Source of the DNA: Wuchereria bancrofti | Taxonomy: Eukaryota; Nematoda; Chromadorea; Rhabditida; Onchocercidae | NCBI GenBank assembly: GCA_005281725.1 | Contig: SSBO01000012.1 | Span: 13,128,398-13,192,397, forward strand | Length of the DNA: 64,000 nucleotides | Direction: 5' to 3' | In this document: positions 48,501-60,483 of the stretch, one piece after another | Layout of the letters: the number at the start of each line of letters is the position of its first letter | How positions within the stretch are numbered: the first letter of the stretch is position 1 | The notes under the pieces: generated by a model | What the model was told of the DNA's origin: nothing | Database searches by the model: none | Seen by the model: only the letters and a program-made list of their open reading frames with translations | Made by a program: the position numbers and the translations under genes

Positions 48501-51500
48501 GTAAAACAACGTGGAAAATTGGAAAATCGAACAATTGAGTGGAATAAAAAACACGGTTAGAATTCATTATTGGTTACAACAGTTATATATATTTAGTCAA
48601 ATAAATCATATTATTAATAAATAATATTTACTAAATATACTGATATATATACAATTCCTTATTAACTTTTATTGAAAAATAGTTAATCAGTTATTTTATT
48701 ATTTCAATCAAATTAACTAATTTATTCAAATTTAAATCAATCCTCATTTAATCGCTGAATTTATTTCAATTTAACATTCATTCAAACATGAAACTCTATT
48801 TTCCATCCCTGTAGTCGAAATCAAATAATCGAAATCAAATAAAGTAAAATTTAAGTTACATGAGTACTAATAGAGCAGTATTGCAAAACAAAAGAAACAA
48901 AACTGAAAAAATATTGATAAATAAAAAAATTTTTAATAACAAAATTATTCATTAAAGATTTCTTTTTATTTTAAAATTTTAAAGCTATAAATAATTTTTT
49001 CCTATAACTATTGTATACAGACATTAAAAAAAAGTTTGAATATTTTAATGAAACTTTTTCTTTCCTTTCTCTTTCTTTCCCTCTCCCTCTTTCTCCCTTT
49101 TCATTCTCTGTCTTTCATCTCCGTAAAAAATGATAAAAACGAGATTTAAGTGATTAACGGTGTGTGCATTTATCATTTTCACAATATTCTGTGAAAAACG
49201 GAGGAAGAAATGGCCTTAGCATTTTATAAGCCTAATAGCCTAACAGTCATCTAATCTCTTTTCCTTTTCGTGTCTATCAATAGTTTAAGCCTATGATTTG
49301 CAAGGAAAAGCTATGACATTTTTTGGCTAACTTTATTTTTTCCCTCTTTTTATACTCACAAAGCTAAAATGTTAAAAGTAAAAATTAACAAATTAAAATT
49401 ATTTTAACCTATTTAATCGTTTAGTTAATTTTAGCTTAAATACAATAATAACAATTAATGATGGAGCAAAACAAAACTTTTTTTCTTTACCCATTTTACT
49501 TTTTCATCTTTCACTCTTTCCTTTCTTTTCTTTTCATCTTACTTACCTTTTCTTTTAGAGAGAAAAAAAGATTATTTCAATTTATTTTAGTTCATAAGCA
49601 ATATGACGATGATATGGAAGAATATGTCGTCAATCAGCGAATTTATCGGAATCAGCAAGAATACTATGCAGTCGTAAGAAGAGGACAGATAACCCCAAAG
49701 CGGGGGTCAAAGCATGAGGAAATGCCATCATTCAATTTTCATGCGGTTGTACTTGAAGTTAGAATTATTGTACTTTATTAATATTATAAAATTAAAATAA
49801 GTAAGTATTTAGGCATACAAGCGAAATAAACAGATAAATAAATATATACAACTTATCAGAAGTAAATCCGAAGTAATTATTGGTTGGTTTATTGCCATCA
49901 CTCGCTTTTTTTTTGATTAAAAAATAGGAAAGAAAAATATAAATAAATGATATACTTCAGTTACTACTATGTATTTAGAAAAAATGCCCAACGATGTAAA
50001 TTTTAATTTTTCATTTTTAAATAATCTTAAGTTGCAAACAAAGAAAGAAATTACAAAATAAACAAAAGCAAGGGAAGTTTTTTGTAATTGAATAAAATAC
50101 TAAAATAATAAATTACAAATGAATTTCAATATTAAATTTGTTGTATTCATTTAAATTATCATAAGCAAAAGAATGGTGTTAATGCAATTGATACTGATAA
50201 AACTCTAAAGTGAAAAAAGGGCAAATCTGAAATTTATAAAAAATCTAAAATTCTAAAAAATAAAGAGAAAAAATGTAATAATTGCAATTAGTGTATATTT
50301 TTCTCGTTTTTTTGTTTAACAGCAATCATTGTATTATCATATATCTTTGCTCCACCTCCTAAAAGAATGAGTAAAATGAATAAATGTATTAAATTAACTT
50401 TTAAAATCGATTTAATTAGTTTACAAAAATTATTCATAAGCTTTAGCTTATTCATGAAGAGAATTCATTTTTGATTTTTTTTGATAACAAATAGGATATT
50501 AATCTAAAATGAAATAGTTACATTATACTTGCATAGCTGAAATTTTTGAGAGATAAAATAAAATTTGCTAAATTCAAAAAAGAAAAAAAAAATTTTTTTA
50601 AACAGAAAATAAAGCAAACAAAATGTTCAAATAAAAAATAATTTGGTTGATAATGCATGTAATTTGTATAAACTATTTGCTTATTAGCTAATTTTGATCT
50701 TTTTTTTGGAATGTATTAAAACACTGTTTTAATATTTTAAAAAATATTAAAACATAACAAAAAAATCAAAGGTGAGAAATTAATAAATTGCAGATAGCAA
50801 AGAAGAAGAAGGATAAAACAACTCATATGATGAACGATGATGAGATGGCGGAGAAAGAACATGGACAAATTTCAAATGAAAATGATTATTGTCCAAGAAA
50901 CTTCATCAATTATCGTCGACGGTAAGTTTTTTATTTTCAAAAAAAAAAAGAGAGAAAATAAAAAGGATCAGAGTTAAATTAATATAATGTTATGCTTTAA
51001 AATGCTCAAAAGCACAGTTCAATACTTTTTTTATTATTCTTATTAATTGTTCACTACTTGAATATTTCAAAGAAATAAATAAATAATTAGAATTTTTGCA
51101 AAAAACGAAAAATTTAAAAAATCTTTGTCTTGATAATCTTACATATTGATAATTTATCTTGATAATCATATTGTAATCCTAAACGTATAAATTGAAAGTT
51201 TTTTATTTTTTTTCAACAAACCTTTATCATTAATATTTTACTTTTAACATTCATTGTTTCTCTTTATTTAAATTCGATTTTTTTCTCTATTATTCATTAC
51301 AATATATTAATTATCATATCTTTTTCATTATATTGTTATTCTTCATTAATAATTATCTGTGTCATATATTCATAATTTAATTAATCATATTATTATATTG
51401 TATTCAGGTCTATTCATTCAGCACAATAAATTTATTCAAATTCTTAAATTTTCAACATTTTATAAAGCAATAATCAATTAATTTATTAAAATGAAAAAAT

Positions 51501-54500
51501 TTTCTTTTTTTCATTTTCAAATAATTCTACGAGCAAATTTAAAGAAAAAAAATTCTTTTTGGTAAAATTGGATTGTCAATCATTCATTTTTCTCTTTTTC
51601 TTTTCATTCCTTTTCTCCAATTTTTTTCTTTTTCTTTCTTTTTTTTGGTTCTAATTATTATGCTTGAATAAGTTTTATAAGAAAAAAAAGTAAAAGAAAA
51701 AAAGAACTATATATCACTGATTAAAGCAAAAATTTAGAGAGAAAGGAAGAGAGAGAGAAAGAGAGAGAGGTTATAGGGATGATAGGCTTCTCTTGTTCGC
51801 CTTGTTTAGAAATAATTTTATAGGTTTAGACTAAGACTAAGACTAACTAGCCCATAACAACATCCTTCCTCTTCTTTTCTCTCTAATTTTCTGCTCTTAT
51901 TTATTTGCTTCTTTCATATCTTCGTCAAAAAGCTAAGTACAATTTATGCTTAAAATATTACTTACTTATTTACTTACTAACACAAAAATAGTCTATGAAA
52001 TCCTTCTCTTTTCTGACGAAAGAAAAGAACTTTTTTTTAACCAAATTGAAGAAAATTTTATAAACTTCATATCTATGATTTATTTTTGGTAATAGTTCTC
52101 TTCTCGGTATATCTTTTTTTTCTGATATGTCAGTATCATGAAATAGTTCACTATTTTATTTTGGTTATTTTAATATTATAAAAATAATTATTCGATAAAT
52201 AGAATGCAATTAGAGTGAATTAAACGTTCCTGAAATAGTTTCCGGAAGTAAATCGGAAATTTTGTGCGCATTCTTTTCCATTAATTAGTTCCAGTGATTC
52301 AATCAGCTTCCTTTTAATAGTTCAATCAAATAATTAAACAATAGGGCATTTTCCTGATTATCATAATAATATATATTTGAAATTCAATTATTCATGATTT
52401 AATGCTTTTGATCTTTCATAAAATTATTGTTCAAATATTTTTGCAATGCCATTACTTTTTACATATTATAAAATTGTGTGCTATTTGATAAATTTTTTAC
52501 TCTGAATTTACATGACTAATTTTATAAACAAATTATCTGAGCTATTGTGTAAGGCAAACTACACTTATAAGCTGTTTGGGTAACTATAAGAACAATTTAG
52601 ACTGTATCAGTGCTTGCCATCTTCTAACTACCAATTAATTTTGGCACTATCAATTTATTAGATTTTATCCTGAAATTTTGCACAAAATTCTATTGTTTCT
52701 ATTGTTTTAATAAAACTTGCTTTCTTTCGTTTTTTTTTTTTTTTTTTTTGTGAAACTTCTCAAATAATTTCTTCAAAACATTCATAAACATTTAATTCAT
52801 ATTTCTTTTTTTTCAATAATTCGCTAGTAGTGCACATTATTATATAAAATTGAAAATATTTAAAAAAATTTTCACTTTTTCCAATTCAATTCATTACTAT
52901 TTTCTTTTTTCTTTTTTGAATATAAAAAGAAACGATTAGATTTGCTTTTGAAAAAGAAAAAAGAATCATTTTGTAATATATTTATTTTTTGATTATTATA
53001 TTTGATAGTAATTTAAATTGAAATGATCACTTTTTCACTTGATTCAACGTTCAAATGAATGTAAAGTTTTTTTTTTTTTAATAAATGGTTCTTTTAAACT
53101 TTCGAGTTGAAATGAACAACAATTCAATAATCAGCTTTCATTCATATTTTCATTGAATTATTTAGCCTAACTTTGCATAACTGTTAGTGCAATTAATAGA
53201 TATTTATTAAGTACATTTTGGTCATATAGCACAAAAGTACAAATAATCGGTAATCTAATATGAGTGTATCATTTATTTAAATTAATCTTTTCTGACAGCA
53301 GTTGTTTATTAATAAACAATTTTGTTTGTTTAGAAAAATTAAAGTTACTCACTTATGTCACCGAATAGAAGACGATTTTTTACTAAAGAACTTAAAAAAA
53401 CATCTAATGATATGATCATATTGAAAGTATTTCTCCTTTTCTACCTTATTTTATTGAAATTACCATCAGTTTATTTATTTTTGTAATTTAGTATGTTTTT
53501 GATAACTTTATACACTAAAAACATAATAGTAATAATACATAATTATAGTTTATAAAATTTAATTAAGTTAATCATTTTTTCTGTTTATTATTTTATCTCT
53601 TTCATTAATACATTTTTGTTTTATTCAGTCTTTCTTTTTTTCCTTTCTTTGTTTTCCGTCAAAATTATTTCAATCTGATTCAAATATCTCTAATTTGTAT
53701 ATTTACCTATCAAATTATCTTTTTCTCCCCTCTCTTCCTTTCTCTCTCTGTCTTTATGTATATTGTATTTTTGTTAAAATTACAACTATGTAATTGTAAT
53801 TAAATGACAATAACCTTTTTAACATTCTTTCTTCTTTTTGTTATTGTTTTTCATTTTAATCTGATTAAAATGAATGAATGAATGAAATGAACGAATGAAT
53901 GATAGAAAAATGGAAACAAAAAATAAGATAAAAATTGATGTTTTTTGGTAAAGTTTTTACAGATAATTTCTAAAAAAAGATGTTTGTGTATGTTTTTTTG
54001 TTTTTTTTGTTTGCTCTTTTACTGAACTAGAAAGAGAGAGAGAGAAAAAAAAAAGAAAGAAGTGGGCGAAAAAGAAGCGAAGCATTAAAATATGATGAAA
54101 TTATAGTCTCTTTCAAAAGTTTACATCCCAAGGGCCGTTCAAACTTATTTGCTGCTTGTTTTGCATCAAACTAAACTTTTACTTTAAGGCCATTTTTCTT
54201 TTAAAAAATTTAAAAAGATTGGAAAAGTGGCGGAGCTTCTTGGCAACTCTTTTTTTTGTTGTTAATATTATGTTATGCTTTTCTTTTCAAATGCAAACTT
54301 TACTTCTGCTATTGTTATATGCAAGCTTAAAATGAGCTTCTCAACTTGAATCTATTTGTTTGTTACTTATTAACTGTATAACTTTATAACTGAGATTTAA
54401 ACCGAATATATTCGTTCGTTAATTATTTATAGTTAATTATATAAAGAGTTCATGACCCTGAATAATTATATAAAGAGTTCATGACCCTGAATCCTTTTTT

Positions 54501-57500
54501 GGTCCCAAACTATTTGATACTTATGATATTTAATTTCTTTTCTTTCATGTAATATAATTACAGTTTATGCATATCTGGCGCTAATTAACTTAAACATATA
54601 TGACGTTAATTAACATGAACATAAGCCGAAAAGTCGATATTTCTTAACTTGTATTTTTGTTACATACTTTTTAGATAAAAATTTAAATTTTCAAAATTTA
54701 CATCACTATTTGGTTTTCTTTTGCAATTTATTGAAAATTAAACTTTCAATATCATTTCCTAACCTTCTCCATTTGAGAAAAAGAATTATCTGTAATGTAA
54801 TGCCTAATGTAAATAAGTATTTGAGTAATGATTTCGTATTCCACGTGATGCTAGATAAAACAATGAATAAAACTCCGGGAAATAATCTACCATATTTTTG
54901 ATCACCTGATTCATGCTCCGGCCGGATAGTTCCCATAATTCATAATTTAATATTTCTGTAACTTATTTTTATTTAAAATATCTCCAAATAAAATTGTGAT
55001 ATTTCTTTCCTAAATTATCAAAAATATCAATGTACGTTTAACAACAATAATAGGATAAAATAAAATACAAATAATAGATATTTATCACTTCAAAGAAATT
55101 ATTAGAATACCACTAATAATTAAATTTAATATAAGCATAAAATAAAATACAAATTAACATAAAAGTTTGATTACAAAAATAAATCCTTTCATTTTTATTG
55201 GAATTTCAAATATTTTATAATGAGAATTTTTCATCCATGTAAAAAATCAAAAATCAAAATTACATGTAAAACTAAATCTCTAGGAAGTAAATGTGTTTAA
55301 AATTTATTACTAATGTTTGAATTGTTACATTAAAAGTTGTTATCTAATAACTTCCTTTTAAAATTGGTTTTATAAATTTATTTATAAGTCGCATCGAAAA
55401 AAAACGTAAAAATATTCAAATGAATAGTAAGTGATAAGAATTAATTTGTAATTTATTACTAATATTTGAATTGTTACATTAAAAGTTTGCATTATCAACA
55501 AAAACGATCTATTGCTTCATTTGTTCATCAGATGGCCATAATAAATAAAATATATTATTGATTATTTCAGGATGAAATTAAAATTGCTATTTTATTAATC
55601 AAATTTTCTCTTCCACTCATTCTTTTTTCCCTTTCCTAAATTTTACTTTATTAAAATCAATTTTTCTATCCTTTTTTATTTATTTTCTTTAATTCCTTTC
55701 ATTTATTTATTCCCTTTGAAATTGTCATACAACAAATGATACGGTCCACTTCCTCAGTCTTATCATCTCTTATATCTTCTGATGTTGCCTTGGTGTCAAC
55801 GGCTGATGAAATTAACAAACCATTATTACCACATAATCACACTAATTCTTTGGCTATTAAAACTTCTGATTTACTTTTTCGTCCTATTTTCATCAACGAT
55901 GGCAGCGATAACAACAGCAATTGCTACTACTATGATGTTTACAGGTTAATTAAAAATTGTTAAATTTGAAATATTATAATATCAGCAAAGAATCTTTTTT
56001 TTTGTACATAAAAGAAAAAGAAATGAAGACAGAATTTGAAGTGATTTATTAGTGCTGGCAAAAAAAAATGTTTAATTTATAAGTACTCAAGTTTTAAAAC
56101 TAAAATATCTGAAATCATTCATCATGTCGAGAATTGAGAAATGTACTATAAAATAAATAGTATGTGTTTTTACAGTCTTATTTTATTTAATCTTATTGTC
56201 GTACTTAGTAACTGTGTTTAGTAATTAATTTTGCCAAATTTTTAAAACTTCATCAATCATCAAATATTACAGTAAAAGCTAAATTAGATTTGTGTATCGT
56301 TAGTCTATTTGACAACATTTTACCGTATATCTATTTTATATTTGTGATTTTTTCTTTATTACACAGTTAACAAAGAATTTTGTTAATTGTATAATAAAAT
56401 TGAAACTACCAGGATAAATTAAACGATAAAAATTACTGATATAAAAAGCAATTGCATTAGTGAACTAATAATTTAAAAAAGAATATTAAATCACAAGAAA
56501 AAATCATTCCGTTGCACAGCAAATAATTCTTGAAATGAAAATCCTACTTTTTGCAATAATTTAATTTTGAAAATTCGGAACATTTGTGATTTCTGCAATG
56601 TACATTTGAACTTTTTTCATTTAGACTCGAATCATCATGGAAAGATCTTAATGATTCATATCATCAGTAGATTCTTATTTGCATTATCATTAGCATCATA
56701 ATATCATCATTAATATTACCAGGACGATTATAATGGTGCTAGTGATAAAAGCAATAATAATAATTACATAATTATCATTATCATGATGATTATAATAATG
56801 TTAATGATAATAAAAGTAATAATAATTGCATCATTAACATTAGTGGGATGATTACCAGTGATATTATGATAACAGCAATTGCAGTAATGTAAATTGCAAT
56901 AATGTTACAATTGTTATCACTTTGATACATTTTCTCATTGATTAAATAAACAATAAAGTGGAAAAAAAGAAATTAAAAAAAGCAGAAAATAGGAGAAAAT
57001 AGAAAATAGCATACTAAGCTGATGCAAAACTAATTGCATATTTGAACTAAAAATTCATTATCACCTGGCCTAAACTTATCATTATTGATATCACTCGGCT
57101 TAAACATATCTTTATTAATGAAAGGAAGAGCCATAACCACCAATACTTACTTTAACTGTTTGCATAAAATAGATAAAAACAACACTTCAAAGCAGCAAAT
57201 TCCCTTAATTATCGGGTAGCTTGTGTGGCATCTACTACTTATCGAGCTTTTTCATCTTTACGATTTTGCTTCAAATATCAAATAATCGTCAAATCATCGA
57301 TTCTTCCTTGCATCCATTATTGACGAATGAAATATTCATTCTATAGTTATTCACCAATTGGTCATTAGTAAACTTTAATAATATCGTGGTCACTCATTCT
57401 TCATCTTCCACCCTCACTTTCTCCACAAAAAAAATTCCTCAAATTGTTGGCTTATTGCGCTTTTTATCGTCTGTTATAACATTATTGTTTCATTTAATCT

Positions 57501-60483
57501 ATTTCTCGCCTACTATTTGTCATTAGTCTTAATTAATTATAGAAGAAAGATGAAATAGTTAGTCATCAGTTGGATAGGAGCATTTGAAAGAATGCAGCTT
57601 AAAATAAATTAAATGTGACAATACATGCATATTTAAAATAGCAAGTTTTAATTTCGAATAATTTGCAATTGCTTTTTTACTGTTATAAAATGCGTTAAAT
57701 CTGATATTTTGGTTTTACCTGCAGTTGAATTATTTTTTTAATTCTTATTACTTTGGTCAACTTTCAAACTAACGGAATTTTTTATCTTTTCTTATTATTA
57801 TCTAATAATCATATTGTTATTGAGATTTCTTTGACTCGTTACCTATGTAATTACTGCAAAAAAATTTTTAGGATTATGATTACTATCACTATCTTATTTT
57901 ATAAATGTTCTATCACTGCCATTATTGCTTATATTATCTCTACCATTATTGTTATTATTCATACTTTACTTTAGGTATGCGATTTGATTTTATATCAATG
58001 TTTTAAGCAGAAGTTCAGAAATTTTATGCCCATACTTATTTAAAGGCAAAAGATAAGAGTAAAACTATGCATCCCTTCATAATTAACTTTTCCACTTTCT
58101 TAATATTACATTTAAAAAAGGCTTTAATCATTCTCATTTTGAATGATACTCTTCATAACGACATCTTCTGATTGCTTCAATTTCAAAAGCATTAGTGGCA
58201 AGGTTCACAAAAACTTTCTATTAATCAAACTTGTCAAACTGCAATATATTTTGAACATTAGCAAAAAGATTGATCATTCATTTATTTATTTGGCTTATTT
58301 GTTTACATTTTTCATCTTCATTTATTTACCTATCTGTTAAACAAATCTTTCTCTATTTACAATTTTACTTAATTACTTTTTCAATTGAGTTTATTGTTAG
58401 TTTTAATATAAACCATTATTTCATTAAACATTTTGCCAAGTTCTTTTTCTCTTAATTGATTGTTTGATGCTTAGTTGTTGAATTTTTTCATTAGAAAATT
58501 TTTCATTTTTTCCTTAATTTTCTTTCTCCCATATTTGCTTTTAATTTTCTTTCTTTTTTTTTTCTTTCCTTTTTTTGTGTAAGTATTTGGAAATATTTAT
58601 TAAAAATATTATCTCAACATCTGATAAATATCTAGTCTTTTATTTCCGTAACTGTTTTATTTCCCAGATTTTATTTGTTTAATTAATATATATTATTTGT
58701 ATTCATGCCACATAATTTTCTTATATATCGCAAATATTTCACTCCAAAATGCAAAAATGGACATCAATGTCACAGCTTATGGTATTGTATGATGTATCGT
58801 GTCATATCGTATTATATTATATCCTATCATATCGTATGATATTGCATTCCATTGTAAGGATGGAACATGAAACGATATGGAAAATTACCGTATCCTCGTA
58901 ATCGTCGTAATCCTGAATCATATCGTATCGTATCGCCTTTTTTATGTTCAGGTTCTATGTTATTAGTAAAAAAGAAAAAAAGAAAATGTAAAAAACAAAA
59001 GAAAAAGAGAGAAAAAAAAACAAAATCTAAATATTAATGAGGAAAAAGGCAAAATAAAATTCAAATATTAATAACTTAATAAAAATTAGTAACGTTATGT
59101 GACATTTGCACGTTTTTTTAAGTCAACTTGTCATCAACGTAATGAAAATGCATTTTAAGGCAGAATAAATGTAAGTAATATATCGCATTAAAACATATGT
59201 GACAGGATTGTGTGCTCAAATAGATTTTTCTTCAAGTTTTCTTCTTTTTTTTTTAACAATTTTTATGCACTCTTATATATTGCATTCATCGTATGAAATG
59301 TTAGTAAAAATGCAATAAGCTTTTTTTTTTTTGCTTTCATCTTTTCAATTTAAATTTGAGCAAATTTTCAAGTTTAAATTTGATTTTTGAATTTTTCTAA
59401 TATAATTTAACATTTGTCTGTTTCCTTCTTTCTCTTCATTTCCTTCAACTTTAACATTTTTGAAAGTAATCTCGTTTTTAAATTCCGCATGATATTAAAA
59501 AACTTGTGAAATAACATTTTTCATTGAAAATGTATTTTTAACAACCTTTCCTTCTTTTTCATCTTCAATCGATAATTTAGACTGCTATCATTTAGATTAA
59601 CTATTGAAGTTAAAGTAAAGATTTTGAAGTAATTGAGAGCAAAAAAAAGTAATTCGAGCAAGGCATTTATTTGTCAAATGGTAATATTTGGAAAGACATT
59701 TCTTTTTCATTTGGTTTTGGCCAAATATCTAGTTTTTAGCCAGACAAACAAAAAAGAAAAAAAGCAAACAAAATGGATCGAATGTTTGGAAAATGATTGA
59801 AATCATTTTTTTTTTTTTATTTTGTTTGATTTTAACTTAACAAATTTCTTTCTTTTTGTTTTTATTTTTCCTCTTCGAAAATAAATCAGAATAAAGTTAT
59901 TCAGTTTCATGTATTTATAATTTTTTTTTTCATTCCAGCACTAAATTCCTTTTTCTTATTTGTGTCTCAAACAAATATCTTGAAATCTTTTTAACTTTAA
60001 TTTTAATTTCCATACATCGGTTTTAATCAATAAGCAAATAAATAAGTAGCTTTTATGGTATCTAAATGAAATATTATTGCTTAAGTAGAGCAAATTTCGG
60101 AAACATTAAGAAATGCTTGGGAAAATTTTCCATTTTTTCCTTCTTTTCCATCAATTTTTAGTCGGCAAAAAATTTTTTTTTTCTAAAAATTTTATAATGC
60201 CAAAAATAAAAAATTCTTAAACCATTTCTTTTGGTCATTTTATTTTTTCATTTTTATTCTCCACAGTAAGTATTCTTTTAATTTGAAGTTAACTAATTAA
60301 ATTAATTTTGTCAAAAATAAAATGTTATAGTGTGTTAAATTTTAAATTTAATTGAGAAAAATAAAAAAGTAAGAAAATTGAAAATTGAAATTAGCATCAA
60401 ATTTTCAGAGTTGTGGATGTGAGCGATGCCAAAACATGCGCCTTATTAATGGCGAAAATCAAGGAAGCCACGCAGTCATCGCA
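39587..60483 (+). CDS. Unidentified protein gene with very long introns (partial, 3' end open)
   Basis: Exons 39587-39704 (first exon, ATG), 49591-49673, 50794-50921 and 60409-60483 join in one frame with matching phases (1, 0, 2). All stand out by higher G+C and codon-like composition. The start encodes MVVGRSAIFAKPHRQSLIAA. Exon 2 is acidic/aromatic (QYDDDMEEYVV...QQEYYAV), exon 3 is Lys-rich then NDYCPRNFINYRR, and exon 4 reads VVDVSDAKTCALLMAKIKEA. The last exon ends at a strong CA/GTAAGT donor in phase 2; no following exon was found before the window end, so the gene probably continues. Exon 2 may extend to 49757 (gttaga donor, same phase), adding about 28 residues. I do not recognise the family. 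Introns are roughly 9.9, 1.1 and 9.5 kb. Confidence 0.62.
40500..40575 (+). repeat. GA-rich polypurine tract
   Basis: Almost continuous A/G including gagagagggagagggaaag. Similar tracts occur at about 45040-45100, 51735-51770, 62650-62690 and 62815-62885, with a complementary CT-rich tract at about 49058-49115. Confidence 0.7.
41040..41215. repeat. Degenerate short tandem repeat
   Basis: Units resembling 'tatcagtatatcataagcat' recur about every 40-60 bases with substitutions, inside the first long intron of the unidentified gene. Confidence 0.5.
41575..41935 (+). repeat. ~120-bp degenerate tandem repeat, three units
   Basis: 'caaataagtt(a/g)tt'-type elements start near 41608, 41728 and 41848. 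Each is followed by 'tttgt..g.ggaaaa', 'ttgcac' or 'gtcacg', 'agcaaataa(c/t)aag' and 'gaaaataaa.ttg'. Period is constant at about 120 with heavy divergence, so this is an old minisatellite. Confidence 0.75.
42160..42540 (+). repeat. Two diverged copies of a ~90-bp element, ~277 bp apart
   Basis: Segments starting near 42164 and 42441 share 'atgaaaa.aa.ttt.gaa', 'tatgaaa.a.gttta.a' and 'tttttttgagaaatt.t.aaat'. They are separated by related AT-rich sequence. Confidence 0.55.
43200..49580. other. Intron 1 of the unidentified gene, remainder
   Basis: Low-complexity AT-rich sequence. A 13-bp perfect hairpin (46591-46618, TTTAATTTAACTT arms) and an (AATT)n run near 47765-47785 are visible. Frames 44852-45106 (+) and 42959-43189 (-) are Lys/Phe-rich and unsupported. 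Confidence 0.5.
50725..50754. repeat. 14-bp perfect hairpin upstream of an exon
   Basis: TGTTTTAATATTTT, two As, then its exact reverse complement. It ends about 40 bases before the acceptor of the exon at 50794. Confidence 0.85.
54434..54491 (+). repeat. 29-bp exact tandem duplication
   Basis: The unit begins TAATTATATAAAGAGTT and ends CATGACCCTGAA. Copies are 54434-54462 and 54463-54491. No visible mismatch, so recent. Confidence 0.95.
55301..55487 (+). repeat. 38-bp direct repeat, 149-bp spacing
   Basis: Segments starting AATTTATTACTAAT at 55301 and 55450 match over about 38 bases with one mismatch. They lie roughly 250-430 bp upstream of the alternative first exon. Confidence 0.85.
55736..55944 (+). 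CDS. Alternative first exon of the unidentified gene
   Basis: A 69-codon frame from ATG, MIRSTSSVLSSLISSDVALV then Asn/Ser-rich sequence, ends TAC-AG/GTTAAT in phase 2. That is the same phase as the 50794-50921 exon, so it joins the common exon at 60409 in frame (AG+A, Arg). Codon and base composition differ clearly from the AT-rich surroundings. The likely meaning is an internal promoter giving a second N-terminus. It could also be a cassette exon or belong to a separate gene. Confidence 0.5.
56650..56935. repeat. Interrupted ATT/ATC/ATG trinucleotide repeat
   Basis: Units such as tcatcattaatatta, gataataaaagtaataataatt and ttatcattatcatgatgatt alternate. 'gtgataaaagcaataataat' recurs as 'atgataataaaagtaataataat', suggesting a ~75-bp higher-order unit. 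Confidence 0.65.
56945..60408. other. Intron sequence before the common exon
   Basis: No exon seen. Frames at 57753-57974 and 58143-58340 are hydrophobic and T-rich without motifs or good splice borders. The ATATCGT-rich patch is listed separately. Confidence 0.45.
58781..58936. repeat. ATATCGTAT-rich degenerate repeat
   Basis: CGTAT/ATCAT/ATCGT pentamers recur (gtatcgtgtcatatcgtatt, tcatatcgtatgatatt, catatcgtatcgtatcg), giving an unusual density of TCG in an AT-rich intron. Confidence 0.7.

Larger units (their letters stand above)
50922..55735. other. Intron 3 of the unidentified gene, first half
   Basis: AT-rich, no exon recognised. Patches at 54120-54240 and 54840-54945 have higher G+C; the latter includes the palindrome TCCGGCCGGA near 54918. 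Neither contains a recognisable domain. Confidence 0.45.

Noticed and set aside
54121..54260. GC-richer patch as a structural RNA gene
   Set aside because: No tRNA A/B boxes, Sm site or stable fold could be recognised by eye.
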